Position numbers and translations under genes: made by a program
Origin: Candidatus Nanohalarchaeota archaeon
GTDB lineage: Archaea > Nanohalarchaeota > Nanosalinia > Nanosalinales > Nanosalinaceae
Assembly: GCA_022729235.1 (NCBI GenBank)
Contig: JALDAJ010000001.1
Location: forward strand, 762,442-826,441
Direction of reading: 5' to 3'
DNA length: 64,000 nucleotides
The notes under the pieces: generated by a model
Seen by the model: only the letters and a program-made list of their open reading frames with translations
Told to the model about the DNA's origin: nothing
The model's database searches: none
In this document: in pieces, positions 17,677 to 26,559 of the stretch
How the letters are laid out: each line of letters begins with the position of its first letter
Position numbering within the stretch: position 1 is the stretch's first letter

Positions 17677-18369
17677 ATGAGTGTTTTCGATAGTTTGAAG
17701 GACTCTTTACCGGGTTCAGGCTCATCCAGTTCATCAGGCTCCCGGTCAGGAGACAGTGATTTTGATTCCGATTTCGGATCGGACTTTGACAGCCCTGATT
17801 TTGATGACTCCTTCCAGGATAACTCTCCGAGGTCAGGGCAGAATGATCTTGGTCTAGACCAGGGAGATACCGGACAGACAGGGTTTGATGGTCCTGGTGG
17901 TCAGGGAGAGGGTCTTGACAGTCAGTCGCCTGTTACAGGTCAAGACGGTAGAGGAAGTCCTGGTGAGCAACAACGGAGTAATCCTCAGCAGAATACTCGT
18001 GGTCAGTCCCGGCGGGGTACGCCGTCACAGTCTCGAACTGGACAGCAGAGGGCTAAAGATAATCCGTCTCAGACATCTCGTCCGCAGGAGAACCGGTCGC
18101 GTAACACACCTCATGACTCTCCTAATCCACAGACGGGAAGACCTCAGAGAGGTAGTGCGGAGCCACAGCTAAGCAGGCAAACCGAGAAGAAGATGGAGAA
18201 CGCGGGACTGAAGGATTCGCAGGATCAGTCGGTGGCGGAGCGCAGTGATGAGTTCCAGGAGTTGAAGAGGCAGAACGAGCAGATAATAGAGCTCCTGAAG
18301 AGGATAAACGATAACCTGGAGATGTCCGGGACAGGTCAGTCGGGTGGACGCCACGGCGGACGCAGATAA
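17677..18369 (+). CDS. Intrinsically disordered protein with C-terminal coiled coil
   Basis: From the ATG at 17677 (behind a TATAAAA box, probably leaderless) the 230-residue product is low in complexity. It has a Ser/Gly tract, an Asp/Ser/Phe tract (DSDFDSDFGSDFDSPDFDD), then a long Gln/Arg/Pro/Ser region, and a coiled coil near residues 185-215 (DEFQELKRQNEQIIELLKRI). It ends in Gly/Arg/His. It is divergent from the 559/818-residue pair and may share its control region. Disorder plus a coil suggests a scaffold or tether. No homologue recognised. Confidence 0.7.
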   Translation: MSVFDSLKDSLPGSGSSSSSGSRSGDSDFDSDFGSDFDSPDFDDSFQDNSPRSGQNDLGLDQGDTGQTGFDGPGGQGEGLDSQSPVTGQDGRGSPGEQQRSNPQQNTRGQSRRGTPSQSRTGQQRAKDNPSQTSRPQENRSRNTPHDSPNPQTGRPQRGSAEPQLSRQTEKKMENAGLKDSQDQSVAERSDEFQELKRQNEQIIELLKRINDNLEMSGTGQSGGRHGGRR

Positions 18370-18394
18370 AAAACTTGTACGGTGATTTTTACCT

Positions 18395-18556
18395 ATGGAT
18401 GTAGAGGCAGAACTTCCAGATAATTTTGATAAACTGTCTTCACAGGAAAAAGTAAATGAACTAGAATCATTGAGAGACAGGATAGACGACAGTGATGATG
18501 CCGGTGCTGTAAAGAAGCGTATAGTTGAAGAACTTATCAGAAACTATTCTCGCTAG
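18395..18556 (+). CDS. Small acidic helical protein, 53 aa
   Basis: The frame encodes MDVEAELPDNFDKLSSQEKV followed by a charged helix and KRIVEELIRNYSR. A GGTGAT lies about 10 nt upstream. It is 25 nt after the disordered-protein gene on the same strand, so it is likely in the same transcript. The composition matches real proteins of this genome. Function unknown. Confidence 0.6.
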   Translation: MDVEAELPDNFDKLSSQEKVNELESLRDRIDDSDDAGAVKKRIVEELIRNYSR

Positions 18557-18617
18557 CGGAATTACTGGAACACTCTTCGCTTGTTTATAAAGGAGGCGTT
18601 GAGAACTTTCTTTCGCG

Positions 18618-18749
18618 ATGGTATCAACAGAATATATTTCGCTCGAGGACTTTCAACAGGAGGAGACGCTCTGGAACGAACTGGGTGTACGCAGTCTTTC
18701 CTTGCAGGAGGACTGCTCTGAACAGGAATCAAAGCAGATTCCTGTGTAA
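18618..18749 (+). CDS. Possible small acidic protein, 43 aa
   Basis: The frame MVSTEYISLEDFQQEETLWN continues to a short acidic tail. An AAAGGAGG lies about 24 nt upstream, which is farther than usual; a competing TTG-started frame sits closer to it but gives a less acidic product. It is convergent with the next membrane gene. Evidence is composition only. Confidence 0.35.
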   Translation: MVSTEYISLEDFQQEETLWNELGVRSLSLQEDCSEQESKQIPV

Positions 18750-18755
18750 GAGAGG

Positions 18756-19073
18756 TTAGCCTTGCATAAAGCTCATCAGGGTAAATACTCCTTTCAGGAA
18801 GAGGGCTCCAGCTATCCATTCCTTATATCCTGCGAGTACAGGAGGGTTGCCGGTGAAGAGGATGGCGGCGGATAAGACATCCGCCGCTCCTCCTAACACG
18901 TATACAGGCAGAGGCATTCTGGGCGCAGGAAATATGTCGATTAGACCTTTGAAAATTAGGAACCCTGCATGTCCCTGCGCCATTATGGCAGGTATCGGGG
19001 CAATAGTAAACCACAGTAGTGCTCCGGATAGCAGGTCTAGAAGCCCTAGAGGGGAGGGATTTATCTTAGCCAT
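18756..19073 (-). CDS. Multi-span membrane protein, 105 aa
   Basis: Three to four hydrophobic segments cover almost the whole protein (LLDLLSGALLWFTIAPIPAI, FLIFKGLIDIF, VYVLGGAADVLSAAILF, WIAGALFLKGVFTLMSF). The repeated short helices with Gly and Pro recall small integral membrane proteins with two internal repeats. It is 4 nt after the NYN gene on the same strand, so co-transcription is likely. No function assigned. Confidence 0.7.
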   Translation of the reverse strand: MAKINPSPLGLLDLLSGALLWFTIAPIPAIMAQGHAGFLIFKGLIDIFPAPRMPLPVYVLGGAADVLSAAILFTGNPPVLAGYKEWIAGALFLKGVFTLMSFMQG

Positions 19074-19077
19074 ATTC

Positions 19078-19542
19078 TCACTCTAGCTCTATTACCTGGT
19101 CAGCCGCGTTCTTAAGTGCGGTCGAGAAGCCGGGACTCATCCCGATTATTACTGTTTCCTTGCCGTGCTCCTTCGCTTTCTGGATGACAGGGAGGAAGTC
19201 CGTGTCCCGGGTCACGAGGACGATTATATCTATCGAGTCGTTGAAGACAGCTTCCATCGCGTTCACGGCCATGTACACATCGACATCACTGTCTTTGTCT
19301 TTTTCTCCACCTAGTCCGAGTGCGGCTTCGAAGCCCTGTGAGACTATCGCCTCGATGAGTTTTTCGGAGGCGTACTGGTTGAGGAAGACTTTGCCGACTT
19401 TGATGTTCCCGAGTTCGCCTATCTCCTCTCTCAGGTAGTCGAGGTCCAGGTCGAATTCTTTTCTTATGATATTTGGTCCATCGACGAAAACCGCGATGTT
19501 GGGTTCCCCACTGACTCTTTCCTTGAACTTTTCCAGTACCAT
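19078..19542 (-). CDS. NYN-domain (PIN-like) nuclease, LabA/DUF88 type
   Basis: The 154-residue protein follows the NYN fold: [10 protein letters not shown] with the first metal Asp at the N-terminus, [15 protein letters not shown] with central Asp residues, and [30 protein letters not shown] with the third acidic cluster. NYN proteins are metal-dependent RNases related to PIN domains. The whole length corresponds to the domain, with no added module. It is followed closely by the membrane gene. Confidence 0.85.
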   Translation of the reverse strand: MVLEKFKERVSGEPNIAVFVDGPNIIRKEFDLDLDYLREEIGELGNIKVGKVFLNQYASEKLIEAIVSQGFEAALGLGGEKDKDSDVDVYMAVNAMEAVFNDSIDIIVLVTRDTDFLPVIQKAKEHGKETVIIGMSPGFSTALKNAADQVIELE

Positions 19543-19577
19543 GTAACAGGAATTATGCCGAAGCTATAAACAAGTAA

Positions 19578-20321
19578 TCATCTACCGAATAACTCCTTCG
19601 CGTTCCGGGTCGTGGCGTCCACCACTTCTTCTACACCTGTATTTTTGATCTCGGCAATTCTCTCCGCGCTTTCTATGACGTTTATAGGTTCGTTTCTCTC
19701 TCCCTGGTACAGGAAAGGAGAGTCGGTCTCAAGTAGCATGTCTTCTGTATTTATTGCCTCCACTATTTCTTGTACCTGGCTGGAATACAGGACCTGTGTT
19801 GTCACGCCGATTTTCATACCGTTCTCGACTGCGTCCCTTGCAAGCCTGGGAGAACCGTTGAAGCAGTGGAGCATCACCTGGGGGATGTCGTATTCCTTAA
19901 GAATATCGACTGCCTTTTCCTCCGCATCACGGGAATGCACGACTACTGGAAGCTCCAGTTCCTCTGCAAGCTCCAGCATCTCGCGGAAAATTTCTTCCTG
20001 TCTATCCCTCAGTTCGCTGTCGGTGACATGGTGGTAGTCCAGTCCTATCTCTCCTACTGCTGCCGGTTTATTCTCCCGGATTTGTTGTTTTACTTCTTCA
20101 AGCTGGTTGAAGCTGTCTGTGTATACAGGGTGTAGTCCGAGGTTGGATACCGCGATTTCAGGGTATTTCTTTTCAAGCTGTATAGCTGACTGGTTATGCT
20201 CGACGTTACTGCCGGCAGTTACTACGAATTCCAGCTTTTCCCGGCAATTTTCTATCACTTCGTCCCTGTCAGAATCGAACTGTTCAAAGTCAAGGTGGCA
20301 GTGGCTGTCAACGGGTTTCAT
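19578..20321 (-). CDS. TatD-family metal-dependent deoxyribonuclease
   Basis: The 247-residue protein starts with MKPVDSHCHLDF, which gives the HxH metal pair. It continues with VGEIGLDYH (catalytic Glu), LPVVVHSRDAE (His), VMLHCFNGS (His) and LLETDSPFL (Asp), the full TatD metal set. TatD proteins act as 3'-5' exonucleases on DNA. I place the start at the ATG directly before KPVDSHCHL, because a TTTTAAAGG box lies about 27 nt upstream of it and the longer frame adds seven unsupported residues. Confidence 0.92.
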   Translation of the reverse strand: MKPVDSHCHLDFEQFDSDRDEVIENCREKLEFVVTAGSNVEHNQSAIQLEKKYPEIAVSNLGLHPVYTDSFNQLEEVKQQIRENKPAAVGEIGLDYHHVTDSELRDRQEEIFREMLELAEELELPVVVHSRDAEEKAVDILKEYDIPQVMLHCFNGSPRLARDAVENGMKIGVTTQVLYSSQVQEIVEAINTEDMLLETDSPFLYQGERNEPINVIESAERIAEIKNTGVEEVVDATTRNAKELFGR

Positions 20322-20358
20322 GGTTAGAAGGTGTAGAGGCATACCTTTAAAACTCGTA

Positions 20359-20410
20359 TGTATTACAAAATCTGTCTTATATTGTTTATATCAGATATTT
20401 GTATTACAAA
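20359..20410. promoter_or_regulatory. Pair of TGTATTACA inverted repeats upstream of tatD-like gene
   Basis: TGTATTACA at 20359-20367 and TTTGTATTACAAA at 20398-20410 are inverted repeats around a single T, about 40 bp apart. The first lies just upstream of the TATA-like box of the TatD gene. Two matched palindromes at roughly four helical turns look like operator sites. The rest of 20411-20622 shows no convincing gene. Confidence 0.4.
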
Positions 20411-20622
20411 AAATGGCGGAGCTCTCATTTTTTCTTTCATTTGGTCCAGGTGTAAGAGATAAAACCTCTCCTGATATCCTGTTTTAATTACGTATAGAAG
20501 ATGCATTCTTGCGTTTTAAGGTGTTTAGAAAGGTTTTCTCCCGTTTCAGGTAGGATGAAGCTCTAGCAGTTAGTTTTTTAGTAGAGTCTTCCAAAATGAC
20601 CTGTAAAGGGGGTGAAGGAAAC

Positions 20623-20934
20623 ATGGTTCTAGGACTTGAACTGACTGCAGGACTAGTTGGCTTTGGAACTGCTATCACTCTGACAGGTCTCGCTGTACTG
20701 TGGAACTACAGCTCTCTGCCAGAAGTAAGGTGGTCAGAGATTACCGCAGGAGTGATGGCGTTCGTTGCCGGTGCAGGACTCGAAGTTCTTGCAGGCGGTG
20801 ACGCGCTAGGAGTCTGGACGGCAGTAGTGGCGCTTGACCAGCTGGTAGCAGCGCTTTACGTTGCTGGTGGACTGCTGGTTCTTGTAGGTGGTCTGGTCAA
20901 CAGCTTCCAGCTCCTGCAGAGACAGTATGGTTAG
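20623..20934 (+). CDS. Membrane protein with three to four spans, 103 aa
   Basis: From the ATG at 20623 (preceded by GGGGGTGAAGG) the product is almost wholly hydrophobic: LTAGLVGFGTAITLTGLAVLW, then ITAGVMAFVAGAGLEVLAGG, then LVAALYVAGGLLVLVGGLV. The earlier in-frame ATG at 20596 would place this ribosome site inside the gene. The small-residue-rich helices suggest tight packing. No family recognised. Confidence 0.7.
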   Translation: MVLGLELTAGLVGFGTAITLTGLAVLWNYSSLPEVRWSEITAGVMAFVAGAGLEVLAGGDALGVWTAVVALDQLVAALYVAGGLLVLVGGLVNSFQLLQRQYG

Positions 20935-20972
20935 TGATTCTCCAATCTTCTTCTCTTTTCTTTTTCTCGTCC

Positions 20973-21167
20973 TTACACTAGGAGATTCTCAAGTTTTTCC
21001 TCGACTTGGTCAACATCTCCTCTGTTCAGCATCCGTTGCATCTGAGCCGCGTCTTTATCGCTCACGTGTTTGGAGCCGACAACCTGCTCATAGAAACCTT
21101 CTGTATCTCCTGAAGAACCATTTCTCAAGTAGTTTTCTCTCACGTACTCTAGATGTTCTTTGCTCAT
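20973..21167 (-). CDS. Hypothetical protein, 64 aa
   Basis: A short acidic helical protein (MSKEHLEYVRENYLRNG to VEEKLENLLV) without recognisable motifs. Its composition matches the proteome and it fills the space between a membrane gene and dcd on the dcd strand. Its start lies behind an AT-rich stretch that could be a promoter. Confidence 0.55.
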   Translation of the reverse strand: MSKEHLEYVRENYLRNGSSGDTEGFYEQVVGSKHVSDKDAAQMQRMLNRGDVDQVEEKLENLLV

Positions 21168-21225
21168 ATTATCCGGAAAAAGATTTAGAATAAAAAGTTA
21201 AATTAGTTGTACTTCAGCACAACAT

Positions 21226-21810
21226 CTACCGCTTCTCTTTATCCAGCCGTGACCCTGTGGCGCCGGTCTGACCCATGTACTTGGTGTCCTTCTTGGAGCC
21301 GTACGGCGTCTCAGCTTCCGAGGTCATGGTCTCGAACACTACCTGGCATACCCTGTCTTCCGGGTAAAGCTTCACGGGGGCGTTTCCGAGGTTCTGCATT
21401 TCGAGCGTTATATCACCCTCAAAACCAGGGTCGATGTATCCTGCGGTCGCGTGGACGATGATTCCCAGTCTGCCGTAGGATGAGCGTCCTTCGACCCTCG
21501 CGACTAGGTTGTCAGGGACGTTAAGTGTTTCCAGTGTGCTTCCAAGCAGGAACTCTCCAGGGTGGATGACTACGCCTTCTTCTGCAGAGTGTCTCTCGCC
21601 GTTTATGAAGTCGCCGTATTTTTCCATGTTCTTGGTGTCTATCATCTCCAGTTTCCTGTTGTTCAGAACACCGAACTCATATCCCAGCCTTAAATCGAAC
21701 GAGGAAGGTCCAAGCTGAAGTCCGAGGTCGATTTCAGGTCCTTTTTCGACATAGATAGCGTCTTTCTCCTGTACAAGTTCTTTCAGGTCCCTGTCGGACA
21801 GTATAGCCAT
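21226..21810 (-). CDS. dcd: dCTP deaminase (possibly bifunctional with dUTPase activity)
   Basis: Dcd converts dCTP to dUTP for thymidylate synthesis; some archaeal members also hydrolyse dUTP to dUMP. The 194-residue length is typical. The trimeric active-site segment VEGRSSYGRLGIIVHATAGY includes the conserved Arg-Ser-Ser and the catalytic Glu region, followed by IDPGFEGDITLEMQN and the C-terminal GQTGAT lid. Whether it is bifunctional cannot be told from these motifs alone. Single gene, divergent from the secreted protease. Confidence 0.93.
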   Translation of the reverse strand: MAILSDRDLKELVQEKDAIYVEKGPEIDLGLQLGPSSFDLRLGYEFGVLNNRKLEMIDTKNMEKYGDFINGERHSAEEGVVIHPGEFLLGSTLETLNVPDNLVARVEGRSSYGRLGIIVHATAGYIDPGFEGDITLEMQNLGNAPVKLYPEDRVCQVVFETMTSEAETPYGSKKDTKYMGQTGATGSRLDKEKR

Positions 21811-21862
21811 AACTTTTTCTCGGGCTTGTAGTCTTTTATTCCTTCATGCTAAAACAAGGGTC

Positions 21863-23317
21863 ATGAGGAAGCTTCTGTTCCTGTTATCGCTCTTATTCCT
21901 TGCTACAGCTGTTTCGGGACAGGTACAGTACCAGGTCGATACTGATGAGGAAAAAATACTGAAGAATACCACGGTCAAGCTGGACTGCTCGAATACCTGT
22001 CCCGGGCTGAGCTGGTCTCTGTCCTCTGGAGAGAAAGTCCTGCACGTGAGAGACGGTCAGGGAGAGATATCGGATTATGATGTCAACGGTGACGAGCTGG
22101 ATATACCCGGAAGGCGTTTTGCAAGGCAGGAGGAACGTGTCTTGGAGATAAGGACTCGTATAGACAGGGAGGCTGAGGAGATACATGAGGGACTGTATAA
22201 GAGAACAGTGCAGTTTTCGGGTTTCCCGGATGAGGAGACTTCCGGGATGATAAAGTCTCCGAAGTTGCTTTCTGGGAGGGTAGGTTTCGGATTCGACATG
22301 TCTTTTGAGGACAGAGAGATGAGGTTCCAGGGAGAAGGCCCGGTCAATGTCCGTTTAAAATCTGGTGAGGGATATGATACCCGTTACTTCTCATTCTTCG
22401 GAGATAGACCTGGTGATACGGAAATGGCTTATGAGGTACCTGTAGGTACCACTGGTCTTGTCCAGGATTTCGAAAGGTTTCCGGTTGCAGTACACACTGA
22501 CGAGAGCTATGATTTAAACATTAATGACTGGAGTTCGGGTGAGTACGTTGCGGGTTCCATACAGATACGGGATCAAGAGAGTTTGGGAGGTAAGTTTCTT
22601 CCTGTTCTTGCACATGAGGTCGTCCACGGTCTCAATGATAGAGAGTTGACCTGGGATCAGACGAGTTCAAGTTATTTCGATGAAGGTACCGCAACCTATG
22701 TAGAGTTCCTCATGGAGAAAAAGCTTTACAGAGAAGGTGAAAGGGACCGGCCGCCTAGAGAGCTTTTCGGTGATGCAGTAAGGTACCGCGAGGGAAGACA
22801 CGTTTACAGGGTACCGCCTAGAGGCGACAGTGACCAGCTCTGGAATTACTACCAGGACGAACAGGACTTTATGAAGTATTGGAACGCGCACGACAGTGAG
22901 GGAGACACTCGAAGTTTCGGATATGCTTACTCGCAGCTGATAATCAGGAACTACATATCCAGGATGAACGGCTCTCTCCAGGATTTTTATCGGGAGCTCG
23001 AAGTCGATCAAAAGGTCGAGGACCCTGAAGTAAAGTGGGAGATATATTCCGGGCACCTGGATATGACTCCGTGCGACTATGATTCGCGGGGAAAATTTGA
23101 AGGATGCCTGGAGGAGATCAACGATTACGACTACCCTGTTTACTCCGCGGAGCCTGACAGGGATACGAAGCAGTTGGAAATCGAGAGACTGGAGGTTCCG
23201 GAGCTTGAAAAACCTTCTGTATCACAGGTATCTGAGGGAGAGGTAACTTTGACGGAGTTTGTAAAAGGTTTCATAGACTATATAGTCATGGAACTAAGTT
23301 CTTTTTTCAAGCTCTAG
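21863..23317 (+). CDS. Secreted gluzincin-type metalloprotease
   Basis: A clean signal peptide (residues 1-20, MRKLLFLLSLLFLATAVSGQ) precedes a beta-rich ectodomain. The catalytic region reads LAHEVVHGLND, a HExxH zinc motif, with YFDEGTATYVEFL about 25 residues later supplying the third ligand Glu and a peptidase-M1/M61-like EGxA motif. The C-terminus has an amphipathic or weakly hydrophobic helix (FVKGFIDYIVMELSSFF) that may rest on the membrane. It could process the cell's own envelope or act on a host surface; the substrate is unknown. The 3' end overlaps ogt by 24 nt tail to tail. Confidence 0.8.
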   Translation: MRKLLFLLSLLFLATAVSGQVQYQVDTDEEKILKNTTVKLDCSNTCPGLSWSLSSGEKVLHVRDGQGEISDYDVNGDELDIPGRRFARQEERVLEIRTRIDREAEEIHEGLYKRTVQFSGFPDEETSGMIKSPKLLSGRVGFGFDMSFEDREMRFQGEGPVNVRLKSGEGYDTRYFSFFGDRPGDTEMAYEVPVGTTGLVQDFERFPVAVHTDESYDLNINDWSSGEYVAGSIQIRDQESLGGKFLPVLAHEVVHGLNDRELTWDQTSSSYFDEGTATYVEFLMEKKLYREGERDRPPRELFGDAVRYREGRHVYRVPPRGDSDQLWNYYQDEQDFMKYWNAHDSEGDTRSFGYAYSQLIIRNYISRMNGSLQDFYRELEVDQKVEDPEVKWEIYSGHLDMTPCDYDSRGKFEGCLEEINDYDYPVYSAEPDRDTKQLEIERLEVPELEKPSVSQVSEGEVTLTEFVKGFIDYIVMELSSFFKL

Positions 23318-23668
23318 CAGCTTCTGTTTAAGCCCCGGATATTGGTAACCGCCGATACCATCGCTTGCAACTATTCTGTGGCAGGGAACTATAACCGGTA
23401 CAGGGTTTCTGGAGCATGCGCTCCCGACCGCGATAGCAGAACTATCGATTTCCTCGGCGATTTCTCCGTAAGTCCTGGTCTGGCTGTAAGGGATTTTCTG
23501 CATCTCTTTCATCACTTCGCCGGTGAAATTATCTGGAAAACTTACCTTGATATCAAGACTTTTCTCCCCTTCCATGTAGCGGTCAAGACGTTCCCTGATT
23601 TCTGCCTCGCCCGCATCTACCAGCGACTCGTCTATCTCTACTGTTGTCCCATATATCTCGTATTTCAT
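23294..23668 (-). CDS. ogt: O6-alkylguanine-DNA alkyltransferase
   Basis: The protein repairs O6-alkylguanine by moving the alkyl group to its own cysteine. The active site is VPCHRIVASDG, with the PCHR acceptor Cys. Upstream is YSQTRTYGEIAEEI, the helix-turn-helix that flips the base. At 124 residues it is short because the N-terminal domain is reduced. It is convergent with the protease gene. Confidence 0.93.
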   Translation of the reverse strand: MKYEIYGTTVEIDESLVDAGEAEIRERLDRYMEGEKSLDIKVSFPDNFTGEVMKEMQKIPYSQTRTYGEIAEEIDSSAIAVGSACSRNPVPVIVPCHRIVASDGIGGYQYPGLKQKLLELEKRT

Positions 23669-23720
23669 GCTTTGGGCGGTCGCTGTAGTTTAATTAAGCT
23701 GACTGCGAAAAAGAACGTAG

Positions 23721-24671
23721 ATGGACTGGAAGCGATACGAGAAGTGGCTAATAGTATACCTGAAGGGATTCGCGATGGGGTGTGCGGACGCCGTTCCCGG
23801 TGTTTCTGGCGGGACGATAGCCCTTATTGTCGGCATATATGAGAGACTTATCACTGCGATAACTTCTATCGACATAGAAAAAATTGTTGCTGTTATGAAA
23901 TGCGTTACCCCGTCCATGTTTCCTGAAGCCAAGGAGGCATTCCTCGACATGGACGGACCATTCCTGCTGGTCCTGGGTCTGGGAATAATCACTGCGGTGG
24001 TGTCGATACTACGAATCATCTACTACCTGCTCTCGAATCATCCTGTACCAACTTACGGCTTCTTCTTCGGGCTCATCGCGGTTTCCGCGGTCATCCTTTA
24101 CCGCGAGGTCGATCTGTCCACGTCTGGAAGAAAAGCTGCTGCGCTGGCCGGTTTCCTTACAGCGTTCATAACCTCTGGATATGCTACCGCGGCGCTGGGA
24201 CATGAACTGCCCGTCATATTCCTTGCAGGCATGGTAGCTGTAAGCGCGATGGTTCTGCCTGGTATCTCCGGCTCCCTGATCCTCATAATCCTGGGTCAGT
24301 ACGAGTACATGTCAGGCGCACTATCCGAGTTCACGGACGCGATTGTCTCGGGTCTGGTCTCTGGAAACACTGTGCCTGTTATCGAAACAGGTCCGCCAGT
24401 AGTTGTGTTCATCACTGGAGCAGTTGTTGGGCTTTTCACAGTAGCCCATATAGTGCGTAGAGCGCTTGACACTTACCGGTACGCGACCATCGCTTTCCTG
24501 GTAAGCCTGGTCGCCGGTGCTCTCCGGGCGCCGGTAGAAGAGGTCAACAGGACACTTGTAGAACAGGGAGCAACATGGGCATCAGTTCTCCCCGAGTTCA
24601 CGATAGCAGCACTTGCAGGCGGTCTTATGATATATCTGATTGATAGGAAGGCAGGAGTTATAGAGTACTAG
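23721..24671 (+). CDS. DUF368 family polyprenyl-phosphate transporter (PopT-like)
   Basis: The 316-residue protein has eight or more membrane spans. The DUF368 signature lies in its N-terminus (GFAMGCADAVPGVSGGTIALIVGIYERL) and is repeated in the middle as MVLPGISGSLILIILGQYEY. DUF368 proteins were shown in bacteria to return undecaprenyl phosphate across the membrane. In an archaeon the substrate would be dolichyl phosphate used for glycosylation, an inference. The stop overlaps the convergent beta-lactamase-fold gene by four bases. Confidence 0.88.
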   Translation: MDWKRYEKWLIVYLKGFAMGCADAVPGVSGGTIALIVGIYERLITAITSIDIEKIVAVMKCVTPSMFPEAKEAFLDMDGPFLLVLGLGIITAVVSILRIIYYLLSNHPVPTYGFFFGLIAVSAVILYREVDLSTSGRKAAALAGFLTAFITSGYATAALGHELPVIFLAGMVAVSAMVLPGISGSLILIILGQYEYMSGALSEFTDAIVSGLVSGNTVPVIETGPPVVVFITGAVVGLFTVAHIVRRALDTYRYATIAFLVSLVAGALRAPVEEVNRTLVEQGATWASVLPEFTIAALAGGLMIYLIDRKAGVIEY

Positions 24672-25249
24672 TACTTTGATTCTCGCCTCCTTGCATTCTC
24701 CAGCGACTCCTGTATCTGCTCTTCCGCGTTCTTTTCCACGGCGTTATCGTGACCTGGATAGAACGCGTCCACGCCCAGCTCTACTATCTTCTCTATCGAC
24801 TCTATCAACAGGTCTCGGTCTCCTTCCTCAAGGTCCGTTCTGCCGAATGAGCCTGCAGGAAACAGCAGGTCGCCTGTGAAAAGTATCTTTTCTTCCGATG
24901 AGTACAGGCAGATAGAGTCGTCCTTGTGTCCGGGTGTGTGGATGACCTCGAACTCGATTCCTGCAATTTCCACAGTATTTTCCTCTGAAAGTTCTTCCGC
25001 ATCGACAGGAAGGTTGTCAGGATTGTAGGCGTAAACCTTCGGACCGTATTTATCCACTATCTTCGGCAGGTTATCGACATGGTCGTAGTGTGAATGTGTT
25101 ATGACGACCTTGTCAACCGGTTCAAGTTTCCTGATTTCTTCCCAGGAGTCGCCTGTACCTGCATCGATCAAGACGGTCTCATCGTTCTCGATTAGCCAGA
25201 CGTTGCCGGTGAATTCTTCGGCTTCTTCAGAAATGTTGGTGATTTCCAT
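24668..25249 (-). CDS. Metallo-beta-lactamase-fold hydrolase (glyoxalase II-like)
   Basis: The 193-residue enzyme shows THSHYDHVDNLP (HxHxDH), HTPGHKDDS (third His), FTGDLLFP (bridging Asp) and YPGHDN (last His), the complete dinuclear metal set of this fold in glyoxalase II-like order. The substrate is not determined by the sequence. It stands alone on the minus strand. Confidence 0.88.
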   Translation of the reverse strand: MEITNISEEAEEFTGNVWLIENDETVLIDAGTGDSWEEIRKLEPVDKVVITHSHYDHVDNLPKIVDKYGPKVYAYNPDNLPVDAEELSEENTVEIAGIEFEVIHTPGHKDDSICLYSSEEKILFTGDLLFPAGSFGRTDLEEGDRDLLIESIEKIVELGVDAFYPGHDNAVEKNAEEQIQESLENARRRESKY

Positions 25250-25290
25250 GTGTCAAGATTGTGGTGGCTGGGTTTATGCGTTACGGATTT

Positions 25291-26523
25291 CTATCTTATC
25301 CGGTACCGGAGTATCGCTGCAACGCCTCCCATGTTGCTGAGTCGTCTGCCTTCTTCGTGGTCGGTGGATATGATTTCGAGCCCGGAGTTCATCTCCTCTG
25401 CTTTCTTACCGAACACGTCCACTATATCGCTGATGGTTTCCAGATCCATCTCATCGTTGCATTCATCGCATTCCATATCTTCCTCTATCTCTGGTTTCTC
25501 CTCGAATACTTCTTTCTCGTGCCCGTTCGGACACTCGTAGCGCGCGAGAAACAGGTCTACATCCTCTGTTATCAGCAGCGTGTCAACCGCACCCATCCCT
25601 AGGGCTTTCTTCACCTGTTCGACGCCGTATTCGCTCTTACCGTTCTCCTCTCTCAGGTTGTCGAAGAACTCGTTGACCAGGTTCTTCTCCTTGACAACTT
25701 CTGCGTCCTGTATCGCGTCCTCCGCCTTGTTCACTAGCTCTTCCAGCGCTTCTTCACCGGAGTAGTTCAGATCCTCCGTCGCAACGACCTCGTCCCGCAG
25801 TTCCTGGTGCAGGTGGTCTTCCATGAACTTTTCCTTCGCGAATCCGGGACCTCCTACGAGTATCCCGAGGAGTTTGTCATCCCTTGCCTTCTGGAGGAGT
25901 GCGTTCTTTGCGTTTTCTGCCACGTCGCCCAGGAAGTTTTTCAGCATCTCTTTCCTGATTCTGGCGAATCTTTGCGCGGATTGACCTCCTGCCCTCGTTT
26001 TTCCGGGTACTTCCGAGGACATTGTGTACTCTGTCTTGATATTCGAGCCCTGGAGGTAGCCTATGGCGGCGTCGTTCTTGTCTACTGCGATTAATCCGTA
26101 GACTTTGTCGGATACGACCATCTGTCTTAGAGGTTCCAGAACGAACTCCTTGTCGCAACGGTAGTGCCGGGACTCGATTGGTTGTGGAGGAACAACCTCC
26201 CATACCTGTATATCCGGTCGTCCTTCCCGTTCCGACACATTTCCTGAGAAGAACGCGACACCGTTCTCAGGTGTTGTATGCTCTTCCTGCACCTTTCTAC
26301 CGATCTTGTCAAGCGCTGCCTGAACATTCTTCCGGGTGTGCTTCGACTTGATGTTCTCCGCCTCTGATGCTTCCGATGTCACGAAGTCTGATATCTTCGA
26401 CATGTCGTACCCTGCGGGGATGTACAGCGACACTAACTCGGTATTCCTGCCTCTGATATCCTCCAGCTGGTTGATGAGCTTCTTCAACTGGTACTTGGTC
26501 ATGGTCTGTGTTTCTTGAGTCAT
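25291..26523 (-). CDS. prf1: Peptide chain release factor aRF1
   Basis: aRF1 recognises all three stop codons and releases the nascent chain, then hands over to ABCE1 (also in this window). Domain 1 contains NIKSKHTRKN with the NIKS stop-reading motif. Domain 2 has KTRAGGQSAQRFARIR with the catalytic GGQ. The C-terminal domain carries a zinc-like CPNGHE...CDEC arrangement. The length of 410 is normal. The start may be the first ATG or the inner ATG before TKYQLKKLI, eight residues later. Confidence 0.97.
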   Translation of the reverse strand: MTQETQTMTKYQLKKLINQLEDIRGRNTELVSLYIPAGYDMSKISDFVTSEASEAENIKSKHTRKNVQAALDKIGRKVQEEHTTPENGVAFFSGNVSEREGRPDIQVWEVVPPQPIESRHYRCDKEFVLEPLRQMVVSDKVYGLIAVDKNDAAIGYLQGSNIKTEYTMSSEVPGKTRAGGQSAQRFARIRKEMLKNFLGDVAENAKNALLQKARDDKLLGILVGGPGFAKEKFMEDHLHQELRDEVVATEDLNYSGEEALEELVNKAEDAIQDAEVVKEKNLVNEFFDNLREENGKSEYGVEQVKKALGMGAVDTLLITEDVDLFLARYECPNGHEKEVFEEKPEIEEDMECDECNDEMDLETISDIVDVFGKKAEEMNSGLEIISTDHEEGRRLSNMGGVAAILRYRIR

Positions 26524-26559
26524 GGGGTTGGATGCGGGCAGAATACTTTTATTTACAGG

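Noticed and set aside
20107-20487. 126-codon plus-strand frame over the start of the TatD gene
   Set aside because: Mostly antisense to a well-supported gene; composition is Ser/Cys-rich and typical of a shadow frame.
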